From: Gemmatimonadota bacterium
GTDB lineage: Bacteria > Gemmatimonadota > Gemmatimonadetes > Longimicrobiales > Gaopeijiaceae
Length of the DNA: 34,284 nt
Assembly (NCBI GenBank): GCA_022826025.1
Contig: JAJDVR010000178.1
Span: forward strand, 1 to 34,284
Reading direction: 5' to 3'
Each line of letters starts with the position of its first letter. Positions within the stretch are counted from its first letter, which is position 1. The translations under genes were made by a program, and so were the position numbers. The notes beneath the pieces are model-generated. The model did no database searches, had not been told where the DNA came from, and worked only from the letters and a program-made list of their open reading frames with translations. Shown one piece after another: positions 17,571-25,832 of this stretch.

Positions 17571-17921
17571 TCAGGACGCGGGAGCGGGCTCGTCCTCCGT
17601 GCGCAGGGCCCTGAGCGTGTCGTCGATCTCGGCCCACACCTCGACCATGAACTGCACGCGGACCCCGTTGACGTCGATGTAATCGAGCAAGTCGGTCTCG
17701 GTGATCCCCTTCGCCTCCAGGATCTCCGCCTTCGCCTCCGGACTGACCCGCCCGTCGGGTGAAAGGAGGGCCGCCATGCGCAGTTCCACATAGGTTCCTA
17801 CAAAGACGTCCCGGGAGATCGTCCCCGCGGCCTCGGGCGCCTGTTCGCCGCCGCACGCCAGCGTGGCCCACAGCAGGCTGCTCATGAGCGCTCGTGTTGC
17901 GCGCGCCGTCACGAGCTTCAT
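17571..17921 (-). CDS. Small probable lipoprotein, helical, unknown function
   Basis: A 116-residue protein with a hydrophobic signal segment (ALMSSLLWATLAC) and a probable lipid-attachment cysteine at C23, followed by a helical domain (about 35-110). The pattern of a helix starting with VGTYVELRMAALL, a segment EAKAEILEAKGITETDLLDYI and a last helix with VWAEIDDTLRAL recalls the layout of small lipoproteins such as DUF4296, but the match is only by eye. The start codon overlaps the stop of the OPT transporter (ATGA) and CAAGGC upstream may serve as ribosome site. It is thus the second gene of a two-gene minus-strand operon and might assist the transporter. Confidence 0.65.
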   Translation of the reverse strand: MKLVTARATRALMSSLLWATLACGGEQAPEAAGTISRDVFVGTYVELRMAALLSPDGRVSPEAKAEILEAKGITETDLLDYIDVNGVRVQFMVEVWAEIDDTLRALRTEDEPAPAS

Positions 17922-19915
17922 GCCTTGCGAGCGTCTCCGCTGTTCGCCGCCCGCCACAGGAGCAGGCAGAGACCGGCGAAGATAAGGGTGCCGACCAGCT
18001 CGGAGAATCCGGGGAAGAGGTCTGTGTACCAATCGTGGCCAACGATCCACTGTGCAGCCCGCGAGGGATCTCCGGTCATCTGCGTGACCACGTAGATCGC
18101 ACCGCCGATCAGTACCCCGACCAGGGCCGCCCCGGCGATCAGACCGGAGCCGAACAGAACACCCCGCTCGCGCTGCTCGGCCAGTCGCTCTCCGCCGCCG
18201 CCCGAGCCCGAAAAACGGCGGGTAAGGGCGCGCCGCATCATGCCCCCCACGAAGATCGGGGTCATCAGCGAAACCGGCAGATACAGGCCCACCGCGAACG
18301 CCAGCGACGGCAGCCGCAGCCCGAATTCGACCACGGCGGCCAGCGCCATGCCGACGATAACGAACATCCATGGCAGGGTATCGGCCAGGACGCCGTCCAC
18401 CACCAGCTTCATCAGGTTCGCCTGGGGCGCCGCCAGCTCCGCTCCTCCGATGCCGTACGATTCGTTGAGGACGATGAGCACCCCGCCCATCACCGCCGCG
18501 CTGGTGATCACCCCGATCAGCTCGCCGATCTGTTGCGAGCGTGGAGTCGCGCCCAGGAGGAAGCCGGTTTTGAGATCCTGCGAGGTGTCCCCCGCGATGG
18601 CCGCCGAGATGCACACCACCGCGCCCACCGCCAGCACCGCAACCTTGGAGGCGGCGGTACCGTCATTCAGCCCCAGCCCCACCCAGATCAGCGAGGTGAG
18701 CAGCAGGGCCGCGATCGTCATCCCGGACACCGGATTGGACGAGGAGCCGATCAGTCCCACGATGCGCGAGGACACGGTGACGAAGAAGAAGCTGAAGAGC
18801 ACGATCAGGACCGCACCGAGCAGGTTCACCGGGACGCCCGGCCAGAGCCAGAGGGCCACGGCCAGCAGCGGGGCCAGCGTGAAGACGAAACGCATGGACA
18901 GGTCCCGCTGCGTGCGGGAGGTCGCTCCGCCGCCGCTTCCGATGCCGCCCAGCCCCAGCTTGAAGCTCTCGATCATGGTGGGCAGCGACTTGAGAAGGGT
19001 CGCGATGCCCCCGAAGGCCACCGCGCCGGCGCCCACGTAGCGGATATAGTTGCTCCAGATCTCCGCGGATCCCAGCTCGGCCATCGGGACCGTGGCCGGA
19101 TACACCACGTCGTTCCCGCCCCAGGCGTTGATCACCGGGATCAGGATCAGCCAGGCCAGCGCGCTTCCCGAAAACATGATGGTGGCGATGCGCGGGCCGA
19201 TGATGAACCCGACGCCCAGCAGCTCGGGAGTGAAGTCTCCCCCGATCTGGGCCTTGCCCGGAAGGGGCGCCGCCGGCGACTCGTTCCAGAGGGATAGCCC
19301 GCGGGGGTTGGCCAGCGCCTGATAGAGGGCGCCGACGCCGAGCCCGGCGAAGAGGAGACGGGCCTTGCCGCCCCCTACGTCACCCGCCACCTGCACCTCC
19401 GCGCACGCGGTGCCCTCGGGATAGGGGAGCTTGCCGTGCTCGCGCGAAATCAGGTAGGAGCGCAGGGGAATCATGAACAGCACGCCCAGCATTCCGCCGA
19501 AGAGGGCGATCACCGTGATCTGTGTGACGCTCACCAGGATGGCGGGGTCTTCGCGCGCCCAGAGGAAGAGCGCCGGGAGGGTGAAGATGACTCCCGCGGC
19601 CAGGGATTCTCCCGCCGACCCCACCGTCTGCACCATGTTGGACTCGAGGATGGTGCCGCCCCATACGCGGAAGATCGCCACGGCCATGACCGCAGCCGGA
19701 ATCGAGGCGCTCACCGTGAGCCCGACGCGCAGCCCCAGGTAGGCATTGGCGGCGCCGAACACGATGCCCAGTACCGCTCCGATCAGCACGGCCCGGGGCG
19801 TGAACTCCAGGATTTGCTCGCGCGCACCCACGTACGGGCGGTACTGGTCGCCCGGAAGCGTCTCGTATGCCTGGGGAGGGAGCCCGCCACGGGGCCCGGG
19901 GTCGACTGTCGCCAT
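17918..19915 (-). CDS. OPT-superfamily transporter (oligopeptide or metal-chelate type)
   Basis: A 665-residue, strongly hydrophobic inner-membrane transporter with about 15 predicted helices. The N-terminal region (LTPRAV-like FTPRAVLIGAVLGIVFGAAN, followed by YLGLRVGLTVSASIPAAVMA) and later PYPEGTACAEV, NPVSGMT and GDTSQDLKTGFLLGATPRSQQ are hallmarks of prokaryotic OPT proteins. Members carry oligopeptides or siderophore/metal complexes; the substrate cannot be read from sequence. The start is the ATG at 19915, preceded by GGAGACAAA, a clear ribosome site; a longer frame reaches 19999 but begins upstream of that site and within the promoter region. It is transcribed divergently from clpB and overlaps the lipoprotein gene at its end. 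Confidence 0.92.
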   Translation of the reverse strand: MATVDPGPRGGLPPQAYETLPGDQYRPYVGAREQILEFTPRAVLIGAVLGIVFGAANAYLGLRVGLTVSASIPAAVMAVAIFRVWGGTILESNMVQTVGSAGESLAAGVIFTLPALFLWAREDPAILVSVTQITVIALFGGMLGVLFMIPLRSYLISREHGKLPYPEGTACAEVQVAGDVGGGKARLLFAGLGVGALYQALANPRGLSLWNESPAAPLPGKAQIGGDFTPELLGVGFIIGPRIATIMFSGSALAWLILIPVINAWGGNDVVYPATVPMAELGSAEIWSNYIRYVGAGAVAFGGIATLLKSLPTMIESFKLGLGGIGSGGGATSRTQRDLSMRFVFTLAPLLAVALWLWPGVPVNLLGAVLIVLFSFFFVTVSSRIVGLIGSSSNPVSGMTIAALLLTSLIWVGLGLNDGTAASKVAVLAVGAVVCISAAIAGDTSQDLKTGFLLGATPRSQQIGELIGVITSAAVMGGVLIVLNESYGIGGAELAAPQANLMKLVVDGVLADTLPWMFVIVGMALAAVVEFGLRLPSLAFAVGLYLPVSLMTPIFVGGMMRRALTRRFSGSGGGGERLAEQRERGVLFGSGLIAGAALVGVLIGGAIYVVTQMTGDPSRAAQWIVGHDWYTDLFPGFSELVGTLIFAGLCLLLWRAANSGDARKA

Positions 19916-19950
19916 TTTGTCTCCAGCCACGGGTTGCGCGGAACCCGGGC

Positions 19951-19980
19951 AACGTGGATCGCGCCTTCTCGGCTTGTCAA
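19951..19980 (-). promoter_or_regulatory. Candidate promoter for the OPT operon
   Basis: On the minus strand a perfect TTGACA (19980-19975) is followed 18 bp later by CACGTT (19956-19951), a poor -10 box that keeps only the second A and last T. Transcription would start near 19944, about 30 nt before the OPT ATG. The perfect -35 and position support it; the weak -10 lowers confidence. Confidence 0.4.
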
Positions 19981-20122
19981 GCGCGCGAAAGGCGGGCACC
20001 GAGTCGGCTGGAACTGGCTACACCGCGGCCTCGCGGGATGGTCCGAATCTTGAATTTCATGGGGTCGGCGGATGCCCCGGCAACCCGTGCGCTGGGGGTT
20101 GGAGTGGGGTTTTGCCGCCGAA

Positions 20123-20180
20123 GTCTGCCAAAATGGCAGACAAATGCCGCGCAGATTGGCGGTCTGCCAAAATGGCAGAC
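20123..20180. promoter_or_regulatory. Twin perfect palindromes before clpB, probable repressor operator
   Basis: The 19-bp sequence GTCTGCCAAAATGGCAGAC occurs twice, at 20123-20141 and 20162-20180. Each is a perfect palindrome of 8-bp arms around AAA, and the copies are 39 bp apart centre to centre with 20 bp between. The second ends 37 bp before the clpB ATG. The identical copies and exact symmetry indicate a dimeric DNA-binding protein. The sequence is not CIRCE (TTAGCACTC-N9-GAGTGCTAA), not HAIR (CTTGAGT-N7-ACTCAAG) and not the direct repeat bound by CtsR. A heat-shock regulator is inferred only from the neighbour gene. Confidence 0.75.
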
Positions 20181-20216
20181 GACGCTTTTCATGACCAGAC
20201 GGAAGGGGAACATCAG

Positions 20217-22811
20217 ATGATCGAAGTCGACCGTTTGACGGTGAAGGCGGCCGAAGCGCTGCGAGCCGCCATTGCGGATGCCGGACAACGCCAGAGCGCC
20301 GAGGTCTACGGCATCCACCTCCTCGACGCACTCCTCCGCCAGGAAGAGGGCATCGTCACGCCGATCCTGGACAAGATCGGAGTCTCCGCCCCCGCGGTTG
20401 GCGAGCGGGTGCATGCCGCGCTCGACGGACTGGGCCGCATCTCGGGAGGATCGGACGCGCGCGTCAGCCGCGATCTCGCCCGCGCGCTCTCCGCGGCCGA
20501 GCGGCACGCCGCGGACCTCGGGGACGACTACGTGTCGACCGAGCACCTCCTGCTCGGGCTCACCGTGGAGAAGGACGACGCGGGGGAAATCCTGCGATCG
20601 GCGGGGGCCACGGAGGAGCGGGTGCTGGAGGCGCTGTCGGCGGTCCGCGGCAGCCACCGGGTCACCGACCAGACCCCGGAGGACCGGTACCAGGCCCTCG
20701 CACGCTACAGCCGCGACCTCACCGCGCTGGCGCGCCGCGGCAAGCTGGATCCGGTCATCGGCAGGAACGCCGAGATTCGCCGGGTGATCAAGGTGCTCGC
20801 GCGCCGCACCAAGAACAATCCCGTGCTCATCGGCGAGCCCGGAGTGGGCAAGACCGCAATCGCCGAAGGCCTGGCACAGCGCATCGTTGCCGGCGACGTT
20901 CCCGGCGCGCTGGCGGAAAAAACCTTCCTGTCGCTCGACATTTCGGCCATGCTCGCGGGAGCCAAATACCGCGGCGAGTTCGAAGAGCGCATGAAGGCGG
21001 TGTTGAAGGAAATCTCCGATGCCGAGGGCCGCTTCGTCATGTTCGTGGACGAGCTGCACACGGTCGTGGGCGCCGGAGCCGCGGAAGGGGCGGTGGACGC
21101 CGGCAACATGATGAAGCCTCTGCTGGCCCGGGGGGCCTTGCGCATGGTGGGGGCGACCACCCTCGATGAGTACCGGAAGCACATCGAGAAAGACCCCGCC
21201 CTGGAGCGGCGCTTCCAGCCCGTCTACGTGGCGCCGCCGTCGGTGGAGGACACGATCGCGATCCTGAGAGGCCTCAAGGAGCGCTACGAGGTGCACCACG
21301 GCGTGCGCATCCGCGACGACGCCCTGGTCGCCGCCGCCCGGCTGTCGGACCGCTACATCGGCGGCCGCTTTCTGCCCGACAAGGCGATCGATCTCATGGA
21401 CGAGGCCGGCAGCCGTCTCCAGATCGAGATCGACTCCCTGCCCATCGAGATCGACCAGGTGGAGCGACGCGCCATCCAGCTGGAGATCGAGCGACAGGCA
21501 CTGGAGGACGAGCACGACGACCCCTCGGCGCGGGAACGTCTGGAGCGCATCCGTCTCGAGCTGGCCCAGCTGCGGGAACGCAGCTCCAGCATGAAAGCCG
21601 GGTGGCAGGCGGAACGGGACGCCATCGACCGCCTGAAGATGCTCAAGGAAGAAGCTGACGCGCTCCGCACCGAGTCCGGGCGCGCGAAGCGAACCGGCAA
21701 CCTGCAGCGAGCTGCCGAGATCGACTACGGCGAGCTCCCGGCGCTCGGCACCGCGCTCGGACTGGCCGAGGAGCGGCTCGCCGAGCTGCAGGCGGGCGGG
21801 ACCTGGCTGCGGGAGGAAGTGGACGCCGACGACATCGCCGCCGTGGTCGCGGAATGGACGGGGATTCCGGTGGCGAGCCTGGTGGAGTCGGAGAGGGAAC
21901 GGCTGGTCAGGCTCGAGGCGTTGCTCGGCGGGCGGGTGATCGGCCAGGACGAGGCGCTTGCCGCCGTCTCGAATGCGGTCCGCCGCTCGCGAGCCGGGCT
22001 GCAGGATCCCGACCGGCCGGTCGGATCGTTCATCTTCCTGGGCCCGACCGGGGTGGGGAAGACCGAGACCGCGCGCGCGCTGGCCGAATTCCTCTTCGAC
22101 GACGAGCGGGCGATGGTGCGCCTCGACATGTCCGAGTACATGGAGAAGCACGCCGTGTCGCGGCTTCTGGGCGCGCCTCCCGGCTACGTGGGCTACGACG
22201 AAGGCGGCCAGCTGACCGAAGCCGTGCGCCGGCGTCCGCACGCGATCATTCTGTTCGACGAGATTGAAAAGGCGCACTCCGACATCTTCAACGTCCTCCT
22301 GCAGATTCTCGACGACGGCCGCCTGACCGACTCCCAGGGGCGCACCGTCGACTTCCGCAACGCGGTGATCATCATGACGTCCAACCTGGGCAGCCACTAC
22401 ATCCTCAGGCACGCCGGAACCGATCCCTGGGAAGAGGTGGAGGCGACCGTCACCCGGGAGTTGCGGCGACATTTCCGTCCGGAGTTTCTGAACAGAGTGG
22501 ACGACATTGTTCTCTTTCGGCCATTGGATCGCGCTTCGATCCGCGCCATCGTTGATCTGCAGCTTGCCCGGGTGGAAGCGCTGGCCGGAGAGCTGGGCAT
22601 CACGCTCGAGGTGTCGCCCGAAGTCCGGGAGCTGCTCGCGAAGGAGGGCTACGAGCCCGCGTTCGGCGCCCGCCCGCTGCGGCGCGTCATCCAGCGTCTC
22701 GTCCAGGACCCGCTTGCCATGTCGCTGCTCGAGGAAGATGCAGGAAGATCCGCGACCATTCGCGTAGTCCCCGCCGCGGGCGCCGGCGGGGTGGCCTTCG
22801 AGCGAGCGTGA
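20217..22811 (+). CDS. clpB: ATP-dependent disaggregase ClpB
   Basis: ClpB is the Hsp104-type AAA+ disaggregase that, with DnaK, rescues aggregated proteins in the cytoplasm. The 864-residue protein has the N domain (two Clp-N repeats, ~1-145), a first AAA+ module with Walker A GEPGVGKT (G206-T213) and MFVDELH, a coiled-coil M domain (~400-520, which separates ClpB from ClpA and ClpC-like proteins), and a second AAA+ module with GPTGVGKT (G609-T616), [10 protein letters not shown], and a C-terminal sensor region ending [18 protein letters not shown]. The ATG at 20217 is preceded by AAGGGGAA; an upstream ATG at 20172 lies within the second palindrome and adds 15 unmatched residues. Twin palindromes upstream are its likely control site. 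Confidence 0.97.
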   Translation: MIEVDRLTVKAAEALRAAIADAGQRQSAEVYGIHLLDALLRQEEGIVTPILDKIGVSAPAVGERVHAALDGLGRISGGSDARVSRDLARALSAAERHAADLGDDYVSTEHLLLGLTVEKDDAGEILRSAGATEERVLEALSAVRGSHRVTDQTPEDRYQALARYSRDLTALARRGKLDPVIGRNAEIRRVIKVLARRTKNNPVLIGEPGVGKTAIAEGLAQRIVAGDVPGALAEKTFLSLDISAMLAGAKYRGEFEERMKAVLKEISDAEGRFVMFVDELHTVVGAGAAEGAVDAGNMMKPLLARGALRMVGATTLDEYRKHIEKDPALERRFQPVYVAPPSVEDTIAILRGLKERYEVHHGVRIRDDALVAAARLSDRYIGGRFLPDKAIDLMDEAGSRLQIEIDSLPIEIDQVERRAIQLEIERQALEDEHDDPSARERLERIRLELAQLRERSSSMKAGWQAERDAIDRLKMLKEEADALRTESGRAKRTGNLQRAAEIDYGELPALGTALGLAEERLAELQAGGTWLREEVDADDIAAVVAEWTGIPVASLVESERERLVRLEALLGGRVIGQDEALAAVSNAVRRSRAGLQDPDRPVGSFIFLGPTGVGKTETARALAEFLFDDERAMVRLDMSEYMEKHAVSRLLGAPPGYVGYDEGGQLTEAVRRRPHAIILFDEIEKAHSDIFNVLLQILDDGRLTDSQGRTVDFRNAVIIMTSNLGSHYILRHAGTDPWEEVEATVTRELRRHFRPEFLNRVDDIVLFRPLDRASIRAIVDLQLARVEALAGELGITLEVSPEVRELLAKEGYEPAFGARPLRRVIQRLVQDPLAMSLLEEDAGRSATIRVVPAAGAGGVAFERA

Positions 22812-23323
22812 ACGGAGACGTCCGGCGGGTGGGTGGATTCCTGGTCCACTGCTCGACGGCTCTGCTGGCCGCGGGGTGTGCAACCTCCCCGCCGCTGCCT
22901 CCGGCTGCGGAAGATGCGGGCCCCCTTCGCGCCGCGGAACGTTTTCTGGACGCGGCCAACCGGCAGGACCTCGACGCGCTCGCGCACGCCTTCGGCACCC
23001 ATCGGGGTTCGATCGCCGACACCGGCGGGGGACTCCGTTGCGGACTCCGCAAGGTCGCGTCCTGGCTGGGGGCCGCGGACCGTTGTCCGACCCGCCAGGA
23101 AGTCGAGGTGCGCATGCACGCCATCGCGGCGGTGCTGCGGCACGATGGCTACGACGTGACCTCCGCGGAGCCGGTCCCCGGCCGCGATCGGCCCGTCACG
23201 CGGGTATCCGTCGAGGTTCGACGGGGAGAGCGGATCCATCGCGATGTCGGAGTGTTCGTGATCCGCACTTCGTCCGGGTGGCTCGTGGAGTCGGTCGAAC
23301 TGGAGAGGATCACGGGGCGCTGA
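22808..23323 (+). CDS. Probable lipoprotein with an NTF2/SnoaL-like domain
   Basis: A 171-residue protein beginning with a lipoprotein-like signal (LVHCSTALLAAGC, probable lipidated C24) and a Pro-rich linker. The segment RAAERFLDAANRQDLDALAHAFGT (~41-64) is the usual first helix-turn of NTF2/SnoaL-like domains, and the C-terminal part has alternating strands (TRVSVEVRRGERIHRDVGVFVIRTSSGWLVESVEL) consistent with that cone fold. Function unknown; such domains can bind small ligands or act as accessory subunits. The GTG start overlaps the clpB stop (GTGA), so it is coupled to clpB, and the end overlaps the convergent mce gene by 14 bp. Confidence 0.7.
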   Translation: MNGDVRRVGGFLVHCSTALLAAGCATSPPLPPAAEDAGPLRAAERFLDAANRQDLDALAHAFGTHRGSIADTGGGLRCGLRKVASWLGAADRCPTRQEVEVRMHAIAAVLRHDGYDVTSAEPVPGRDRPVTRVSVEVRRGERIHRDVGVFVIRTSSGWLVESVELERITGR

Positions 23324-23765
23324 GGGGCCGCGCCCGCTCGACCAGCTCCACCAGCGCCCCCCCCGTCCCCTTTGGATGGAGGAAGGCGACCAGGCCACCG
23401 TGCGCGCCGGGCCGCGGAGTTCGGTCGATGGGCCGGAACCCCGCGGCGATCAGGCGGTCGAGTTCGCCACTCACGTTCTCGACGCGGAAGCCCACATGAT
23501 GAAGGCTCGAGCCCCCAGCGGCCAGGAACCGCGCGACCGCGCCGCCCCGGTCGTGGGGTTCGAGCAGTTCCACGGCGCCGATGAAGCACACGTCGATGCC
23601 GTGTTCCGGGAGAGACCGGCGAGGCGAGGCCCGCTCGCCCGTCAGGTTCTCGAACAGCGGCGCCGCCTCCTCGATCGAGCGGACGGCGATGCCGACATGG
23701 TCCACCGGGTAGTGCAGCGGGTCCGGTGACGGATCCACCGGCCCTGCTGCGGGGTCGAATTCCAT
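23310..23765 (-). CDS. mce: Methylmalonyl-CoA epimerase
   Basis: A VOC-superfamily metalloenzyme of 151 residues that interconverts (2R)- and (2S)-methylmalonyl-CoA in the propionyl-CoA pathway. It has the paired beta-alpha-beta modules with the metal ligand candidates H23 (VDHVGIAV), E66 in VELLEP, H89/H90 (LHHVGFRV) and E140 (LVELVE). The segment PRPGAHGGLVAFLHPKGTGG is highly characteristic of this enzyme. I start it at the ATG at 23765; a longer frame to 23864 would add 33 unmatched residues and run over the trxA promoter region. No mutase or propionyl-CoA carboxylase gene is in the window. It is convergent with the preceding lipoprotein and divergent from trxA. Confidence 0.9.
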   Translation of the reverse strand: MEFDPAAGPVDPSPDPLHYPVDHVGIAVRSIEEAAPLFENLTGERASPRRSLPEHGIDVCFIGAVELLEPHDRGGAVARFLAAGGSSLHHVGFRVENVSGELDRLIAAGFRPIDRTPRPGAHGGLVAFLHPKGTGGALVELVERARPLSAP

Positions 23766-23789
23766 GGCCGGCCGAGATTCGGTTATACT
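23760..23789 (+). promoter_or_regulatory. Candidate promoter for trxA
   Basis: TATACT at 23784-23789 is a very good -10 box (5 of 6) in the mce-trxA divergent gap; the matching -35 (TTCCAT at 23760-23765, 18 bp away) is poor. It would give a leader of about 82 nt. The same AT-rich island reads TATAAC on the minus strand (23787-23782) and could also serve mce, whose ATG lies only 17 bp further. Support is moderate. Confidence 0.35.
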
Positions 23790-23878
23790 TGAGCAATCAG
23801 GGAAGCAGGGAAGGGCGTTAGCGCTTCCGCTTCCATCGTACGAACGACCCGGGACCGGGATCAAGGAGATCAGCCAGG

Positions 23879-24208
23879 ATGAGCGATCGAGTTCTGACGG
23901 TTACGGACGAGAGCTTCGCCAACGACATAGAGAACAGCCAGGGGCTGGCGATGGTGGACTTCTGGGCTACCTGGTGCGGCCCCTGCCGCATCGTCTCGCC
24001 CATCGTCGACCAGCTCGCAGACGAATATGGTGACCGCGGGGTGACGGTGGGGAAGGTCGATGTGGACACCAACCCGGGCACCTCCGCCCGCTTCGGGGTG
24101 CGCTCGATCCCGAGTATTCTTTTCTTCAAGGACGGCAGGCACGTCGACACCGTCGTCGGCGCCGTTCCGAGGGCCCATCTCGAGGAGAAGATCGAGGCGC
24201 ACCTGTAG
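23879..24208 (+). CDS. trxA: Thioredoxin
   Basis: A single-domain thioredoxin of 109 residues that reduces cytoplasmic protein disulfides with electrons from thioredoxin reductase. The WCGPC active site is at 32-36 within MVDFWATWCGPCR, the cis-proline lies in SIPSILFF (near residue 77), and there is no signal peptide. The ATG at 23879 has an excellent AAGGAGAT ribosome site about 10 bp upstream. No thioredoxin reductase gene is in the window. rsmI follows after 22 bp and may be cotranscribed. Confidence 0.97.
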   Translation: MSDRVLTVTDESFANDIENSQGLAMVDFWATWCGPCRIVSPIVDQLADEYGDRGVTVGKVDVDTNPGTSARFGVRSIPSILFFKDGRHVDTVVGAVPRAHLEEKIEAHL

Positions 24209-24230
24209 GTCCGCGATACGCGAGCGGGGG

Positions 24231-25076
24231 GTGGCGATCCTCTACCTCGTCAGCACCCCCATCGGGAACCTCTCCGACCTCTCGGGGCGCGCGGCCCGGG
24301 TCCTGGGCGAGGTAGAGAGGGTTTTCGCGGAGGACACGCGCAGGACGGGAAGGCTGTTGCAGCACTTCGGCGTAGACACGCCCCTCACCTCCCTGCATCA
24401 GCACAACGAGGCGGCGCGCGCGGGGCGGGTCCTCGAGTGCCTGGAGTCGGGACGTGACGCAGCGGTGGTGAGCGATGCCGGTACCCCGCTGGTCTCGGAT
24501 CCGGGAGCGCGCGTGGTGGACGCCGCGCTGGAAGCCGGGCACGAGGTGGTTCCGGTGCCGGGGCCGTCCGCGGTTCTGGCCGCTCTGGTGGGGTCGGGGC
24601 TGCCGGCGGACCGTTTCGTCTTCCTGGGCTTCGCGCCCCGCAAGGGCCTCGAACGGCGTGCTCTGCTGCAGCGGATCGCCGATTCGCCGGAGACCACCGT
24701 GCTTTTCGAGGCCCCGGGCCGGCTGCCCCGCCTGCTCGCCGACCTCGAGCGAGCGTGCAGCCCCGGCCGCCGGGTGGCGGTGGCGCGCGAAATGACCAAA
24801 TTGCACGAGGAGTTCGTGCGGGGAACCCTGGCGGATGCCCGGGCCCATTTCGGAGAGCGCGCGCCCCGGGGAGAGGTGACGCTGGTGATCGACCGCTCTC
24901 CGGGGGGCGAACCCGACGAGTCCGCCGCCCGGGAGGTGGCCGCTGGACTGCTGGCGGGAGGCGCGCGGCCGAGCGAAGCGGTCCGGGAGTTGATGGCCCG
25001 GCTCGGAGTGTCTCGCAACCGCGCCTACCGTATCGTACATTTCACTGTTGCGCGAGACCGGCCGGAGACGGAGTAG
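24231..25076 (+). CDS. rsmI: 16S rRNA (cytidine(1402)-2'-O)-methyltransferase
   Basis: RsmI methylates the 2'-O of C1402 in the decoding centre of 16S rRNA, using SAM. This 281-residue protein has the tetrapyrrole-methylase fold with LYLVSTPIGNLSDLSGRA at the very N terminus, AEDTRRTGRLLQHFG, SDAGTPLVSDPGARVV, PGPSAVLAALVGSGL and FLGFAPRK, all diagnostic of RsmI. VAREMTKLHEEFVRGTL marks the C-terminal half. The GTG at 24231, directly behind a GCGGGGG purine run, places LYLVSTPIGN at residues 4-13, as in the family; frames further upstream run into trxA. Confidence 0.96.
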   Translation: MAILYLVSTPIGNLSDLSGRAARVLGEVERVFAEDTRRTGRLLQHFGVDTPLTSLHQHNEAARAGRVLECLESGRDAAVVSDAGTPLVSDPGARVVDAALEAGHEVVPVPGPSAVLAALVGSGLPADRFVFLGFAPRKGLERRALLQRIADSPETTVLFEAPGRLPRLLADLERACSPGRRVAVAREMTKLHEEFVRGTLADARAHFGERAPRGEVTLVIDRSPGGEPDESAAREVAAGLLAGGARPSEAVRELMARLGVSRNRAYRIVHFTVARDRPETE

Positions 25077-25125
25077 ACGCGCGCCGAACACCAGGGGCGC
25101 TCAGGCGGGAGTGGTTCAGGAATCG

Positions 25126-25791
25126 ATGCCGAAGCCGATTGTTCTCCCGATCCTCGCGGCCGTGCTCGCGGCCGTGGCGCCCGTCGATTCGACGCTCACC
25201 ATCGCGCGCCTCCAGTACGACGGAGGAGGCGACTGGTATGCGAACCCCTCCTCGCTGGCCAACCTGCTGGAGCGGATCGCAGCCGACACCGGGCTGCCGG
25301 TGGCGGATCGTGAAGCCACCATCACCCTCCGTGATCCCGCGCTCCCCGACTACCCCTACGTCTACATGACCGGTCACGGAAACGTGAATTTCGCGCTGGA
25401 GGAGCAGGGCGCGCTGCGCGATTACCTGTTGGGAGGCGGATTCCTGCACGTCGACGACAACTACGGTCTCGACGAATCCTTCCGCCGGGAGATCGCGCGC
25501 GTGTTTCCCGGCCGCGAACTCGTGGAGATCCCCCCGGATCATCCGGTCTTCCGCGCCTTTCACCTGTTCCCGGAAGGCCTGCCCAAGGTCCACGAGCACG
25601 ACGGGGGTCCGCCCCAGGCCTTCGGCCTCTTCGAGCGCGGCCGGCTGATGCTGTTCTACAGCTACGAAAGCGATCTGGGAGACGGCTGGGAGGATCCCGA
25701 GGTGCACGATGATCCCCCCGAGACCCGCGAACAGGCGCTGCGCATGGGCGTGAACCTGTTCGTCTACGCCATCACCAGGGGGGCCTCCTGA
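25126..25791 (+). CDS. Secreted DUF4159 protein
   Basis: A 221-residue protein with an N-terminal signal peptide (PIVLPILAAVLAAVAPVDS) and a DUF4159 domain: TIARLQYDGGGDWYANPSSL, YPYVYMTGHGNVNF, LRDYLLGGGFLHVDDNYG, FPGRELVEIPPDHPVF and the final NLFVYAITR. DUF4159 is, to my knowledge, related to the class I amidotransferase-like fold; no catalytic cysteine is seen at the expected turn (LHVDDN), so it is probably a binding rather than catalytic version. Such genes occur in MoxR/BatA-type (aerotolerance) clusters with DUF4175 proteins, as here. The ATG at 25126 has AGGA upstream; the frame is open to 25048, inside rsmI, but with no family match there. Confidence 0.88.
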   Translation: MPKPIVLPILAAVLAAVAPVDSTLTIARLQYDGGGDWYANPSSLANLLERIAADTGLPVADREATITLRDPALPDYPYVYMTGHGNVNFALEEQGALRDYLLGGGFLHVDDNYGLDESFRREIARVFPGRELVEIPPDHPVFRAFHLFPEGLPKVHEHDGGPPQAFGLFERGRLMLFYSYESDLGDGWEDPEVHDDPPETREQALRMGVNLFVYAITRGAS

Positions 25792-25832
25792 ACCCGGCGG
25801 CCCGCCCGAGCGTCCGCGGCGCGTTCGAGGCC

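Larger units (their letters stand above)
19916..20216. other. Divergent OPT/clpB intergenic region
   Basis: This 301-bp stretch has no convincing gene. It holds the OPT promoter candidate (19951-19980), an inverted repeat CGGGTT-GCGCGG-AACCCG at 19930-19947 inside the expected OPT leader, two identical palindromes (20123-20180) and an AAGGGGAA ribosome site for clpB. Frames running through it as extensions of either neighbour look non-coding. I could not identify a convincing sigma70 promoter for clpB. Confidence 0.6.

Noticed and set aside
20049-20080. CTTGAA ... CCCC resembling a sigma32 heat-shock promoter upstream of clpB.
   Set aside because: The spacing is about 20 bp, outside the usual 13-17, there is no CCCCAT, and it lies upstream of the palindromes.
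20134-20148. TGGCAG-N5-TGCC resembling a sigma54 -24/-12 promoter.
   Set aside because: GG and GC are 9 bp apart instead of the required 10, and the match is explained by the palindrome.
20172-20216. ATG at 20172 as the clpB start.
   Set aside because: It lies inside the second palindrome, adds 15 residues not found in ClpB, and the ribosome site AAGGGGAA is placed for the ATG at 20217.
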